41,718 nucleotides of DNA, from assembly GCF_019655335.1 (NCBI RefSeq), contig NZ_BPFD01000042.1, positions 1 to 41,718 on the forward strand, read 5' to 3'. The stretch comes from Shewanella hafniensis. GTDB lineage: Bacteria; Pseudomonadota; Gammaproteobacteria; Enterobacterales; Shewanellaceae. The notes under the pieces are model-generated. The model searched no databases and was not told where the DNA came from. It saw only the letters and a program-made list of their open reading frames with translations. Every line of letters begins with the position of its first letter. The first letter of the stretch is position 1. The translations under genes and the position numbers were made by a program. Positions 7,683-16,543 of the stretch are shown piece by piece.

Positions 7683-9716
7683 ATGAGTGATCCCCAACAA
7701 GGTCTCAGCGCTAATACTGGCGATTGGCCCAAGGCGCTGTTCTATACCGCCTTAATTTTTTCTATTTTTCAAATCATCACTGCCGCTTTTCATCCCGTGT
7801 CGACGCAAGTACTGCGTGCAACCCATATTGGCTTTTTGCTGCTCGTGGTGTTTTTGAGTTATCCCGCCAGAGGTAAATCACAACCTTGGCAACCGCTCGC
7901 TTGGCTACTCGGTTTAGCAGGCATGGCAACGGCGGCTTATCAGTGGTATTTCGAAGCCGACTTAATTCAACGTTCTGGCGAGCTGACCGATGCGGACATG
8001 GTGATAGGTATCACTTTGATCGTATTGGTATTTGAAGCGGCGCGCCGAGTCATGGGCTGGGCACTACCGATTATCTGTGGCATTTTTTTGGCCTATGGCT
8101 TATTGGGTCAATACCTACCCGGCGATTTGATGCACCGCGGCTATGGCTTCGATCAAATTATCAACCAATTAGCCTTCGGCACCGAAGGCTTGTACGGCAC
8201 ACCAACCTATGTGTCGGCGACGTATATTTTCCTGTTTATTCTTTTCGGTTCCTTTCTAGAACAAGCCGGGATGATCCGTTTATTTACCGACTTTGCCATG
8301 GGATTATTCGGCCACAAGCTCGGCGGCCCTGCTAAAGTCGCTGTAGTATCATCGGCGCTGATGGGAACGATTACGGGATCAGGGGTGGCGAACGTCGTCA
8401 CCACAGGGCAATTTACCATTCCATTGATGAAGCGATTTGGCTATCGCTCTGCCTTCGCCGGTGGCGTAGAAGCGACCTCAAGTATGGGCAGTCAGATCAT
8501 GCCACCGATCATGGGCGCCGTGGCCTTTATCATGGCCGAAACCATTAACGTGCCCTTTATCGAGATAGCTAAAGCGGCATTGATCCCCGCACTACTTTAT
8601 TTTTGCTCAGTATTTTGGATGGTGCACTTAGAGGCCAAACGCGCCAATCTTTGTGGCCTGCCAAAAGATCAATGTCCCGATCCTTGGGCGGCGATTAAAG
8701 AACGCTGGTATCTCCTTATCCCCTTGTTTATTTTGGTCTACTTGCTGTTTTCGGGCAGAACGCCGCTGTTCTCTGGCATGGTAGGGTTAGCCCTCACCTC
8801 GATAGTGATCTTAGGCTCGGCCATCGTCCTGCGGTTGTCATCAATGGCGATGCGGATTGCCTTTTGGATTGCCCTTGGGGTGTTATGCGCGGGCTTCTTC
8901 CAACTCGGGATTGGAGTCGTGTTTGGGGTTATCGCCCTGCTAGTCGCCATTTGTTGGTTTATTAAGGGCGGCAAAGAGACCCTCACAATTTGCTTACACG
9001 CACTGGTTGAAGGCGCGCGTCATGCTGTGCCTGTGGGGATTGCCTGCGCCTTAGTGGGCGTGATTATCGGCATAGTGTCACTCACAGGGATTGCCTCAAC
9101 CTTCGCAAGCTACATTCTCGCCGTTGGCCAAGATAACCTGTTCTTGTCACTCGTGTTGACTATGATCACTTGCCTAGTGCTCGGTATGGGGATCCCGACG
9201 ATTCCTAACTACATTATTACCAGCTCAATAGCCGCGCCCGCATTGCTTGACTTAGGCGTGCCCTTGATTGTGTCGCACATGTTTGTGTTCTATTTCGGCA
9301 TCATGGCCGATCTCACGCCGCCCGTTGCCTTGGCCTGCTTTGCCGCAGCCCCGATTGCGAAGGAATCTGGGCTTAAGATCAGTCTGTGGGCGATTCGGAT
9401 CGCCATAGCTGGCTTTGTCATCCCCTTTATGGCGGTTTACGATCCAGCCTTGATGCTCCAAGGTGACAGCTTATTAGCGACGGGCTTTGTGGTGCTGAAG
9501 GCAACGGTCGGTATTGGTATTTGGGGCGTGATCTTTACCGGATATCTATTACAAAAACTCTACTGGTGGGAACGCGTTATCGGCTTCCTCGCGGGGGCAA
9601 GTTTGATCCTTGCGACGCCATTGAGTGATGAAATCGGCTTTGGACTCGCGCTGTTGTTTATCGTGCAGCACAGTTGGCGCGCGCGCAAACTCAAACATCT
9701 AGCAGAGCAAGGATAA
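7683..9716 (+). CDS. TRAP transporter permease, fused DctQ-DctM (TAXI type)
   Basis: The protein has 677 residues from the ATG at 7683. A GAGG six bases upstream supports this start over the in-frame GTG at 7671. It is highly hydrophobic throughout. The first ~130 residues form a four-helix DctQ-like part. The rest is the DctM-like translocation domain, with ATSSMGSQIMPPIMGAVAFIMAE, GMGIPTIPNYI and the late ADLTPPVALACFAAAPIAK segment typical of TAXI-type fused permeases. It imports the solute bound by the TAXI protein, driven by an ion gradient. A short DUF1850 gene follows after 42 bases, as is usual in these loci. Confidence 0.95.
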   Translation: MSDPQQGLSANTGDWPKALFYTALIFSIFQIITAAFHPVSTQVLRATHIGFLLLVVFLSYPARGKSQPWQPLAWLLGLAGMATAAYQWYFEADLIQRSGELTDADMVIGITLIVLVFEAARRVMGWALPIICGIFLAYGLLGQYLPGDLMHRGYGFDQIINQLAFGTEGLYGTPTYVSATYIFLFILFGSFLEQAGMIRLFTDFAMGLFGHKLGGPAKVAVVSSALMGTITGSGVANVVTTGQFTIPLMKRFGYRSAFAGGVEATSSMGSQIMPPIMGAVAFIMAETINVPFIEIAKAALIPALLYFCSVFWMVHLEAKRANLCGLPKDQCPDPWAAIKERWYLLIPLFILVYLLFSGRTPLFSGMVGLALTSIVILGSAIVLRLSSMAMRIAFWIALGVLCAGFFQLGIGVVFGVIALLVAICWFIKGGKETLTICLHALVEGARHAVPVGIACALVGVIIGIVSLTGIASTFASYILAVGQDNLFLSLVLTMITCLVLGMGIPTIPNYIITSSIAAPALLDLGVPLIVSHMFVFYFGIMADLTPPVALACFAAAPIAKESGLKISLWAIRIAIAGFVIPFMAVYDPALMLQGDSLLATGFVVLKATVGIGIWGVIFTGYLLQKLYWWERVIGFLAGASLILATPLSDEIGFGLALLFIVQHSWRARKLKHLAEQG

Positions 9717-9758
9717 CCCCTTGAGATTGTCACTCGTTGATAAGTCTAAGGTAAAGCT

Positions 9759-10163
9759 ATGCTAGGCCTATGTTTAGGCCTAGCAGGTACTCTGTGGGCG
9801 CACGTGCCCACAGACCACTTCACCTTGGCATGGAACCACAGCATAGAGAAAATCCGCTGGGAGGAGGACTATAACATTACGCCACAAGGCTTAGTGTTAA
9901 CCGAGGCGAGAGTGGAAGGCACGGGCGCGGGCATGGACATCCCAGACGATGCCTATCTTAAAAATGGCAGTTGGCATTATCGGCCCAAGCTCCCAATTCT
10001 GCCTAAATTACGTTTAGGCCGAACACCTGAAGCGGGAGATTTTGATATTTGTTTTGCGCAACATTCTGGCGAGGTTCAATGCCAAAGGATGAGCCATTGG
10101 ATTGGCGCGCCGAACAAACAAGATGCGGCGGTTGAGCTTTGGAGTTGTGACTCCCCACCTTAG
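9759..10163 (+). CDS. DUF1850 protein linked to TRAP-TAXI transporter
   Basis: The protein has 134 residues. The N-terminus (MLGLCLGLAGTLWAH) is hydrophobic and probably a signal or anchor segment. The body contains FTLAWNHSIEKIRWEEDY, TEARVEGTGAGMDIPDDA and WHYRPKLP, the recognisable DUF1850 pattern. Members of this family usually sit directly beside TAXI-type TRAP permeases, as here, but their function is not established. TAAGG seven bases before the ATG is the ribosome site; an in-frame stop overlaps it at 9747, so the start is fixed. It ends at a bidirectional terminator. Confidence 0.85.
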   Translation: MLGLCLGLAGTLWAHVPTDHFTLAWNHSIEKIRWEEDYNITPQGLVLTEARVEGTGAGMDIPDDAYLKNGSWHYRPKLPILPKLRLGRTPEAGDFDICFAQHSGEVQCQRMSHWIGAPNKQDAAVELWSCDSPP

Positions 10164-10171
10164 AAATTGCG

Positions 10172-10207
10172 ATAAAAAAATACCCGTCAATTTAGACGGG
10201 TATTTTA
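10172..10207. terminator. Bidirectional terminator
   Basis: TACCCGTC (10181-10188) and GACGGGTA (10195-10202) are flanked by an A-run on the left and T-rich sequence on the right. The hairpin can terminate both the DUF1850 transcript and the convergent GntR gene. Confidence 0.85.
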
Positions 10208-10255
10208 TAGTTTACGTTCTTACTTAAAGAGGTGAATAGGCTTGCAAGCACTCAC

Positions 10256-10975
10256 TTAAGCGTGTTTAAGCATATACTTACGCTCAATTTCAGCTAGGCG
10301 TAGATTAAAATCTTGCAGATGTGCCAACATTTCTGCTTCAGCTTTCGTCTCATCTTTTGCGATAACCGCTTCGACAATGACATCGTGCAAGCCTAAAGGG
10401 TGAATTTCATCGGTCGGTGGCTGGAACTTAGTCGTTTGATTGCTCAATAAAACCAATAAGGATTTTACGATCGCTTCTAAAAAACGATTACCCGACATTT
10501 CAGCCAATAGATAATGTACCTGAGATCGTAAAATGACAGTATCCGGATATTCAGAGGTATCATTTTCATGGCTATTGGCCTCTTGTAGAGCCTTAGCTAG
10601 CGCCGGAGTGCAATTTTTAGCAGCCATTCTTGCTACTTGTGGCTCAATCAACATTCGAGCCTCACACAACTCTGGGAGCGAAAGCTTACCCATCATAAAT
10701 AAATCATGGCAGGCATCACTTAAACGTTCAAAGGTCAAATGCTTAACAAATGCACCACCCGTCGCCCCTTGACGAATTTCAACTAACCCACCCGCTTCGA
10801 GACTCTTAATCGCCTCTCGAACCACAGTACGACTAACTTGAAATAGCTCGATTAATTCACGCTCGGAGGGCAACTTATCACCCGCCTTATAGTCGCCTCC
10901 TAAAATAGCATTTTTCAATTGCTGGCCAACTTCACTCGAAGCTTTTATCTGCTTAATAGGCTTGAAGATATGCAA
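10256..10975 (-). CDS. GntR-family regulator, FadR/FCD subfamily
   Basis: The protein has 239 residues. An N-terminal winged helix (about residues 14-78) contains AGDKLPSERELIELFQVSRT and VVREAIKSLEAGGLVEIRQG, the GntR signature. The C-terminal FCD domain (about 95-225) is all-helical, and has the conserved acidic and His residues used for metal or carboxylate ligands. These regulators typically repress a catabolic gene set until a small organic acid binds. The start is a TTG at 10975, the only possible start upstream of the HTH. The gene is divergent from the porin at 11256 and most likely controls the porin-esterase-reductase block. The ligand is unknown; an aromatic or unsaturated acid is an inference from context. 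Confidence 0.9.
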   Translation of the reverse strand: MHIFKPIKQIKASSEVGQQLKNAILGGDYKAGDKLPSERELIELFQVSRTVVREAIKSLEAGGLVEIRQGATGGAFVKHLTFERLSDACHDLFMMGKLSLPELCEARMLIEPQVARMAAKNCTPALAKALQEANSHENDTSEYPDTVILRSQVHYLLAEMSGNRFLEAIVKSLLVLLSNQTTKFQPPTDEIHPLGLHDVIVEAVIAKDETKAEAEMLAHLQDFNLRLAEIERKYMLKHA

Positions 10976-11255
10976 TTTATAATCTCGGATAGACTCAGTG
11001 GCGCCATTCTACCATAACACTCAGATAATTCGGCAAAAGTACTCCCGCATTTCCTACATTAGTGATTAAAAAATCTTCATCTTTGTTGATCAATGTAACA
11101 TCTGTACGAATTTCGTAACTCGTTTCTCATATTCACTCTTACTCCGTTGCGAGCAAAGGTTATACATCATACATTTCACCTAAGAAGGTTAGCGATAACC
11201 TTTTAACTCGCTCGGACCATTCCGATCGGGACAAACAAAAATAAGGAAGATGATG
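10976..11255. promoter_or_regulatory. Divergent regulatory region between GntR gene and porin
   Basis: About 280 bases lie between the divergent genes. At 11158-11176 there is GGTTATACATCATACATTT, which contains a 7-bp direct repeat (ATACATC, ATACATT). Both of its 10-bp halves recur upstream of the flavoprotein gene. At 11185-11202 a perfect hairpin AAGGTTA-GCGA-TAACCTT lies in the porin leader and is followed by a short T stretch. I infer the first as a candidate operator for the GntR protein. No clean -35/-10 pair stood out. Confidence 0.4.
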
Positions 11256-12491
11256 ATGAAAAAATCTTATTTGTCTTTGCTCGTGTTATCTGTGCTAGCA
11301 ATTCCAGCCATTGCCGATACCAGCATTAATCAAATGTTTAGCCAAGGCACTCTAAAAGGTGAATTACGTTTATTCGATTTTACTCGTGATTTTGACGACT
11401 CTACGAATACCAAACACGATACTTCATTCGGTGGACTCTTTTATTACAACACTGCAAAGGTAAACGGTATTAGTTTTGGTACTAGTTTCGCTTCTGCTAA
11501 TCCGATTTGGACCAACGACTCAGATGATGTATATGGTCTGGTTGCCCGTGATGCCAACGGTAATCATGATAACGTTAACCGCTTACAAGAGTATTTTGTC
11601 CAAGGCAATTGGTGGGATACTCAATTCAAATTAGGCGCGCAAGAACTGCGTACCCCTATGATGAATCCCCATGATATTCGCGCGATCCCACGGACGTTCC
11701 GCGGTTTCTCAGCAGAAAACAAGAGCATTGATAATCTTACGCTTTCTGCCCTGTATATTACCGATTCTATGGGATGGTCCGATAACAGTTTCGTATCAGT
11801 AAAAGACGCGGTACAAAGCGAGCTAGCAAGAGCGGGCGTTATCGCCGATGTAGCGGATAATCCTGTTTATGCCCTAGGAGCAAAGTATCTATTACCCTTT
11901 GAAACGGTCAAAACTGAAGTCAATCTGTGGCACTACCGCATGGAAGATGTCTTCAACCAAACCTATGCCAAAGTGAAATTATCCACTGATGTTGGTGCAA
12001 CTAATCTGTACCTAACACCTTCCTATTTAACTCAGCAAGCAACAGGGGATGAAACAGGTGGCCAGCTCGATACCTATCAATATGGTTTCCACCTAGGCGC
12101 CAAATTTGCTGGAGCAGATATCACTTATATGTATGCAAAAACCGGAGATGACACAGTCCTCACCCCGTGGGGAGATGAAAAAGTGGTCATTCAGCAAGTG
12201 TACCAATCAGCAAGAGCAGATGAAGAAGTTAACGCTTTAAAAGTCGCTTATGACTTTGAAAAAATTGGTGTGAGTGGGCTAGAAGCCTATGCCTTTTACG
12301 GTCAATATGATGTTCCAACAGGTACAGCAAAAGACTTTAACGAGACTAACTTTTCAATTACTTATAAGTTCGATGGCGCCCTGTCAGGTCTAGGACTTAG
12401 AGCTCGTTATGCTCTAGTAGACGTTGATCAAGGTGAAGACTTTAACGATCTACGTTTATATGTCACTTATAAATTTGTCTTAGGTAAATAG
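11256..12491 (+). CDS. Outer-membrane porin, OprD-like
   Basis: The protein has 411 residues from the third of three tandem ATGs, which is eight bases from AAGGA; the ATG at 11250 would add two Met. A signal peptide (MKKSYLSLLVLSVLAIPAIA) precedes a beta-rich mature protein with alternating aromatic residues. The LKGELRLFDFTRDFDD opening, GLFYYNTAKVNGISFGTSFASAN, QELRTPMMNPHDIRAIPRTFRGFS and the final strand LRLYVTYKFVLGK resemble OprD-family porins, which admit small acids and amino acids. In context it would carry the esterase product, or its substrate, into the periplasm. A terminator at 12530 follows it. Confidence 0.8.
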   Translation: MKKSYLSLLVLSVLAIPAIADTSINQMFSQGTLKGELRLFDFTRDFDDSTNTKHDTSFGGLFYYNTAKVNGISFGTSFASANPIWTNDSDDVYGLVARDANGNHDNVNRLQEYFVQGNWWDTQFKLGAQELRTPMMNPHDIRAIPRTFRGFSAENKSIDNLTLSALYITDSMGWSDNSFVSVKDAVQSELARAGVIADVADNPVYALGAKYLLPFETVKTEVNLWHYRMEDVFNQTYAKVKLSTDVGATNLYLTPSYLTQQATGDETGGQLDTYQYGFHLGAKFAGADITYMYAKTGDDTVLTPWGDEKVVIQQVYQSARADEEVNALKVAYDFEKIGVSGLEAYAFYGQYDVPTGTAKDFNETNFSITYKFDGALSGLGLRARYALVDVDQGEDFNDLRLYVTYKFVLGK

Positions 12492-12529
12492 TTTCATCCG
12501 TTTCAACTCCCCTGCACCAAACCTTATAC

Positions 12530-12566
12530 GGGTGTATCAGCCTTGTTCGATACACCCAATTTTTGT
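12530..12566 (+). terminator. Terminator between porin and esterase genes
   Basis: A perfect 9-bp repeat, GGGTGTATC (12530-12538) and GATACACCC (12549-12557), is followed by AATTTTTG. It would end or attenuate the porin transcript before the esterase gene. Confidence 0.8.
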
Positions 12567-12633
12567 ACCGCAAAATCACCGATACCCAAGTAAAAGTTGC
12601 GGTAAACACTTTGACTTAAGGATTGAGATTATA

Positions 12634-14370
12634 ATGGAAACAAAGAATTACTTACTTATTCCAGCCGTTGCTATGTCATGTTTTTTATTTAGCGGATGTG
12701 GAAATAACGATAACGCCGAAACCCCATTACCACAGTTAGCTCAGGCAACACCCGCCACACTGAATCTATGTAGTGAAATTGCTTCACAATATACTTTCAA
12801 AAATACTGTGATAACGAACTCACAAATTATTGCGGCTGGCAATGTTGAATATAGCGCTACTGAACGTTACCGAGCACCAGAACATTGTTTAGTGACTGGT
12901 TATATGAATGAAAGGATGGGAACTGGCATTGCGGGAGAAACCCGCTATGCGATCGGCTTTGAAATGCGTTTACCCACTAACTGGAATGGTCGATTCTATT
13001 ATCAAGCCAACGGCGGTCTCGATGGCTCAGTCGCTAAGGCGGTTGGCCGCTTAGTGTTTTCCGCAGGCCCAGATTCTGCCGCCCTCAATGAAGGGTTCGC
13101 CGTCATAAGTTCTGATATGGGGCATCCAGCGCCAACCCCTTTCTTTGGTTTAGATCCTCAAGCAAGGCTTGACTATGGTTACAATGCTGTCGCCGAGTTA
13201 ACGCCAATGGCGAAAGGTTTAATAGAAAAAGTATATGGTAAACAACCTGATAGATCATATTTTGCCGGTTGCTCTAACGGTGGTAGACACACTATGGTCG
13301 CGGCCAGTCGTTTTGCCGATATGTACGATGGCTTTCTGGTAGGCAATCCAGGATTTAACTTACCGAAAGCTGCAGTAGCGCAAATGTATGGTGTTCAAGA
13401 GTATTCAAAGCTGGTTGAATTTGATGGTCCTGATATTTTAGCCACACTACAAACCGCTATTACCCCTGAAGAATTCACTCTCGTTTCCCAAAAAGTCCTA
13501 GAGCAGTGTGATGCCCTTGACGGCGTGAGCGATGGCATGATTGCAGATACTTATTCCTGCCAAAAGACCTTTGACCTTGAACGTGATATCCCAACCTGTT
13601 CAAGTGGCAGAGATAATACCTGCTTAACCGCAGAGCAAAAGCAGGTACTCGGCAATATCATGGCTGGCCCCCATAACAGCAAGACAGGTGAAGCCATTTA
13701 CACTGACTTCCCATACGATGCGGGTATCGGCGCATCTGGTTGGGCTTCTTGGGAATATAATATGGCGCTCAATAGAGACCCCGGTGCCGTTGGTTTTATT
13801 TTTAGTTCGCCACCAACCCCCTTTAATGGTGCAACTGAACAATCCAGTTTGGAATTTGTGCAATCATTTAGCATGGATGAGGATGTCCAACGGATCTATG
13901 CCACGGATTCGATTTACTCAGAATCGGGCATCGATTTTATGACACCACCCCAGCCAACGGATCTTTCGGCCATAAAAAATCGCGGCGCTAAGATGATGTT
14001 GTTCCATGGAACATCGGATCCAGTATTTTCAGCCAATGATACAGTGAACTGGTATAACGAATTAGCCGAGGCCAATGCTGGGCACGCAGAAACCTTCGCC
14101 CGCTTATTCCTTATCCCTGGGATGAATCATTGCGGCAGCGGCCCTACCACAGATAAATTTAACATGATCCGCGCATTGGTTGACTGGGTTGAAAAAGGAG
14201 TCGAACCCCAAAATATCACGGCTTCAGTGCGCCCTGAAAATGCCGAATTACCCAGTGATTGGTCAAAAAACAGAACTCGGGTCCTCTGTCCATACCCGCA
14301 ATTCGCAAAATACAATGGTATAGGCAATGTTGAAGATGCCGCCAATTTTACCTGTGTCTCACCTAAATAA
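12634..14370 (+). CDS. Tannase/feruloyl esterase family lipoprotein
   Basis: The protein has 578 residues from the ATG at 12634, preceded by AAGG and GAG elements. The lipobox LFSGC gives a lipidated Cys at 22, so the enzyme is membrane-anchored outside the cytoplasm. It has the family's complete CS-D-HC set: C213-S214 in AGCSNGGRHT, D462 in HGTSDPVF, and H499-C500 in GMNHCG. The calcium-loop-like CDALDGVSDGMI lies at 292-303. Characterised members hydrolyse gallate esters (tannases), feruloyl and caffeoyl esters, or MHET. The setting next to a porin and a periplasmic reductase favours a hydroxycinnamate ester such as chlorogenate, but this is inference. An in-frame extension to 12532 overlaps the terminator and lacks a ribosome site. 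Confidence 0.9.
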   Translation: METKNYLLIPAVAMSCFLFSGCGNNDNAETPLPQLAQATPATLNLCSEIASQYTFKNTVITNSQIIAAGNVEYSATERYRAPEHCLVTGYMNERMGTGIAGETRYAIGFEMRLPTNWNGRFYYQANGGLDGSVAKAVGRLVFSAGPDSAALNEGFAVISSDMGHPAPTPFFGLDPQARLDYGYNAVAELTPMAKGLIEKVYGKQPDRSYFAGCSNGGRHTMVAASRFADMYDGFLVGNPGFNLPKAAVAQMYGVQEYSKLVEFDGPDILATLQTAITPEEFTLVSQKVLEQCDALDGVSDGMIADTYSCQKTFDLERDIPTCSSGRDNTCLTAEQKQVLGNIMAGPHNSKTGEAIYTDFPYDAGIGASGWASWEYNMALNRDPGAVGFIFSSPPTPFNGATEQSSLEFVQSFSMDEDVQRIYATDSIYSESGIDFMTPPQPTDLSAIKNRGAKMMLFHGTSDPVFSANDTVNWYNELAEANAGHAETFARLFLIPGMNHCGSGPTTDKFNMIRALVDWVEKGVEPQNITASVRPENAELPSDWSKNRTRVLCPYPQFAKYNGIGNVEDAANFTCVSPK

Positions 14371-14806
14371 TCCCTAGGGTATTAAAGCCCAAAGGCCACC
14401 TCAATACTGTTGAGGTGGCCTACCTCAAATCATGTTTATTTATAAATAGTCCCTATTTGTTAACTACTTAAACATGCATAAAATCAGACGCTCATATTTC
14501 CCGCGCCGCCAAACTTATTCATTCAATAAAGTCCTATATTAGATTGTTTTTAAAAAGAATAATCACATTCATCGCTCAAAACGCCAGCATTTTGTGAAGC
14601 ACTGCAAAGATGTAATTAATACCTCTTTTGGTTTATTGTCATATGTCATACATTTAAAGGTATGTTGTTAATGAGGTGAAATTTAATCACTTTCGCACAA
14701 CTGCATTTTACGTTTTTAAAGCAAGCAAACATATGTGGTTATACATAGATCCAGTGCCGTTGCTATAGGGGAACCTCTTTAGCAATGAGGGCCAAAGGAG
14801 TATTAA
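14371..14806. promoter_or_regulatory. Regulatory region upstream of the flavoprotein gene
   Basis: The region starts with a perfect 11-bp hairpin (14393-14403 with 14411-14421). This hairpin lacks a T-tract, so it is either an mRNA-end stem or a weak terminator. TCATACATTT lies at 14646-14655, and GGTTATACAT at 14738-14747. Both 10-mers also occur in the porin promoter region. CATAC and GTATG (14647-14651 and 14660-14664) form an inverted pair around the first. These are candidate GntR operators. AAAGGAG at 14793-14799 is the ribosome site of the next gene. Confidence 0.4.
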
Positions 14807-16474
14807 ATGAGTAAAGAATCGAAAGAAATTGATCAATACACTGCTAGCGTCCTGCAAAATGGTATATCTCGAAGAACTTTCCTGACGCGAGCCGCGGTAG
14901 GCAGCAGTGGCTTAGCCTTCGCAAGTCTTGGTATGGGTTCTGCTAGCGCAGCACCGATTCAAGTTGGCACTGAATATGGTGAGATTGGTGGCGCAACCTT
15001 AGGTTTTCTACCTAAGCCAAAACCTATTGCCGATAAAGATATTGCGACAACCCAAACCTTTGATGTTGTTGTTGTCGGTGCGGGTGCTTCGGGCGTGCCT
15101 GCGGCTCTCTCCGCCAGAGAAAGCGGCGCAAGCGTTGCTTGTTTGCAAAAGCAAGCCATTCCCGTATCCCAAGGCAACACAGGCTCAGGTATTGATCTAA
15201 AAAACAGCGACAAATCGGCAATCGAATCCTTAGTCAGCCGTTTGATGGCGGACAACGCCCACCGCTCACACCCAGGTTTACTAAGACAATGGGCCTACAA
15301 TTCTGGCGAAGCCGTGAATTGGGTTATTGACCGCGTTAAGCAAGGTGGCGGTCAGATTGTTGACCAAGGCACTAAACCGCAACATGGTATTCGCGGTATT
15401 GCGGACGAAGGTGACCGTCTAAATTTTGTGACCTCATTCTGCGGTCCTAAACCCTACACCACTGGCGATGCCATTCGTGCATTAGCTAAAACAGCCGAAA
15501 AAGCCGGGGTGAAATTCTTCTTTAACACGCCAGCACAACAGTTAATCCAAGATGAGTCAGGAAAAGTGATTGGGGTTATTGCCCAGACTCGTGATGGTAA
15601 GTACCACAAATATTTGGCTAAGAAAGGGGTCATCCTGTCTTCCGGTGACTACCAAAATAACAAAGCCATGTGTGATTTCTTCATCCCTGAACTGAAAAAC
15701 TTTGAACGTAAGCAGATGGACCGCACCGGTGATGGTTTTGCTATGGCCTATTGGGCGGGTGGCGTGATCGAGCCCGTTGGCCACACAAAAATGCTCCATG
15801 ACTTCGATGCGGGTCCAGCCTCAATGTGCGACATGCCATTCCTAGCCGTAAACCGTAAAGGTGAGCGCTTTGTGAATGAAAAAGTCGAGATGTCTTTGAT
15901 GAATAACTACTTGAAAGATGAGCAGAACGCTGGTCATTACTCCCAAGTATTTGATTCAGACTATATGACACAAGCCAAAGATTGGCCTGGCCACCTCTAT
16001 TCTCCTGAAGAACTAAAAGTCTACATGCCTGAAGAGCCTGGCGAGAAAAAGGGCGTCTACCCTTCTTTGACCAATACCTATTCTGCTAACACATTAGAAG
16101 AATTGGCAGTGAAACTGGAATGCGATCCAAAAACCTTTGTAGCTAACGTTAACCGTTACAACGAGTTATGCAAAAAAGGCAAAGATGAGGACTTCGGAAA
16201 ACCGGCGAGCAAGATGGTGCCAGTACTCAAACCCCCATTCTACGGTATCCACCGTCGTATGCGAGTTTCTACTATCTGCTCCGGTATTCTCGTTAACGAA
16301 AACCACCAAGTGCTTGATGCCGATGGCAAGGAAATTCCGGGTTTATTCATTGTCGGCAACCTTGGAGCTGGTTTCTATGGTGGCGTTGACTATCCATTGA
16401 CCGTATTCGGCTTGTCCCTAGGCCGTTGTTATACCTTCGGTTACTTAGCCGGCAAATACGTCGCCAAACTATAG
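14807..16474 (+). CDS. Tat-exported flavoprotein reductase (fumarate-reductase-like)
   Basis: The protein has 555 residues. A twin-arginine signal, SRRTFL at 21-26, is followed by a hydrophobic stretch and SASAAP, so it is exported folded with FAD. The dinucleotide fold is VVVVGAGASG (to residue 96). The segment RKGERFVNE (351-358) matches the region that carries the catalytic Arg of Fcc3. The Fcc3 HHTMGG region is replaced by STICSG (488-493), and the NRLGG region by DYPLTVFG (528-535). The substrate is therefore probably not fumarate. No heme motif or FMN_bind domain is present. The partner tetraheme cytochrome follows 69 bases later, so electrons likely come from the quinol pool through it. 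The acceptor may be an unsaturated acid such as a hydroxycinnamate (inferred). Confidence 0.9.
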   Translation: MSKESKEIDQYTASVLQNGISRRTFLTRAAVGSSGLAFASLGMGSASAAPIQVGTEYGEIGGATLGFLPKPKPIADKDIATTQTFDVVVVGAGASGVPAALSARESGASVACLQKQAIPVSQGNTGSGIDLKNSDKSAIESLVSRLMADNAHRSHPGLLRQWAYNSGEAVNWVIDRVKQGGGQIVDQGTKPQHGIRGIADEGDRLNFVTSFCGPKPYTTGDAIRALAKTAEKAGVKFFFNTPAQQLIQDESGKVIGVIAQTRDGKYHKYLAKKGVILSSGDYQNNKAMCDFFIPELKNFERKQMDRTGDGFAMAYWAGGVIEPVGHTKMLHDFDAGPASMCDMPFLAVNRKGERFVNEKVEMSLMNNYLKDEQNAGHYSQVFDSDYMTQAKDWPGHLYSPEELKVYMPEEPGEKKGVYPSLTNTYSANTLEELAVKLECDPKTFVANVNRYNELCKKGKDEDFGKPASKMVPVLKPPFYGIHRRMRVSTICSGILVNENHQVLDADGKEIPGLFIVGNLGAGFYGGVDYPLTVFGLSLGRCYTFGYLAGKYVAKL

Positions 16475-16543
16475 CGCGCAAAGTCATCAAAAATGGAGGC
16501 TTGATCTTTGGGCATCCAGTTAAATGAACAATGGAATAACACA

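Noticed and set aside
11075..11090. TTGATCAA palindrome as an FNR/EtrA box
   Set aside because: FNR sites need four bases between TTGAT and ATCAA; here the halves overlap.
14393..14421. 11-bp hairpin after the esterase gene as a full terminator
   Set aside because: The stem is perfect, but no T-run follows on the plus strand. It is kept only as a hairpin in the regulatory region.
14678..14692. GTGA...TCAC inverted pair upstream of the flavoprotein gene as a CRP site
   Set aside because: The half-sites are seven bases apart, not six, and the flanking bases do not match.
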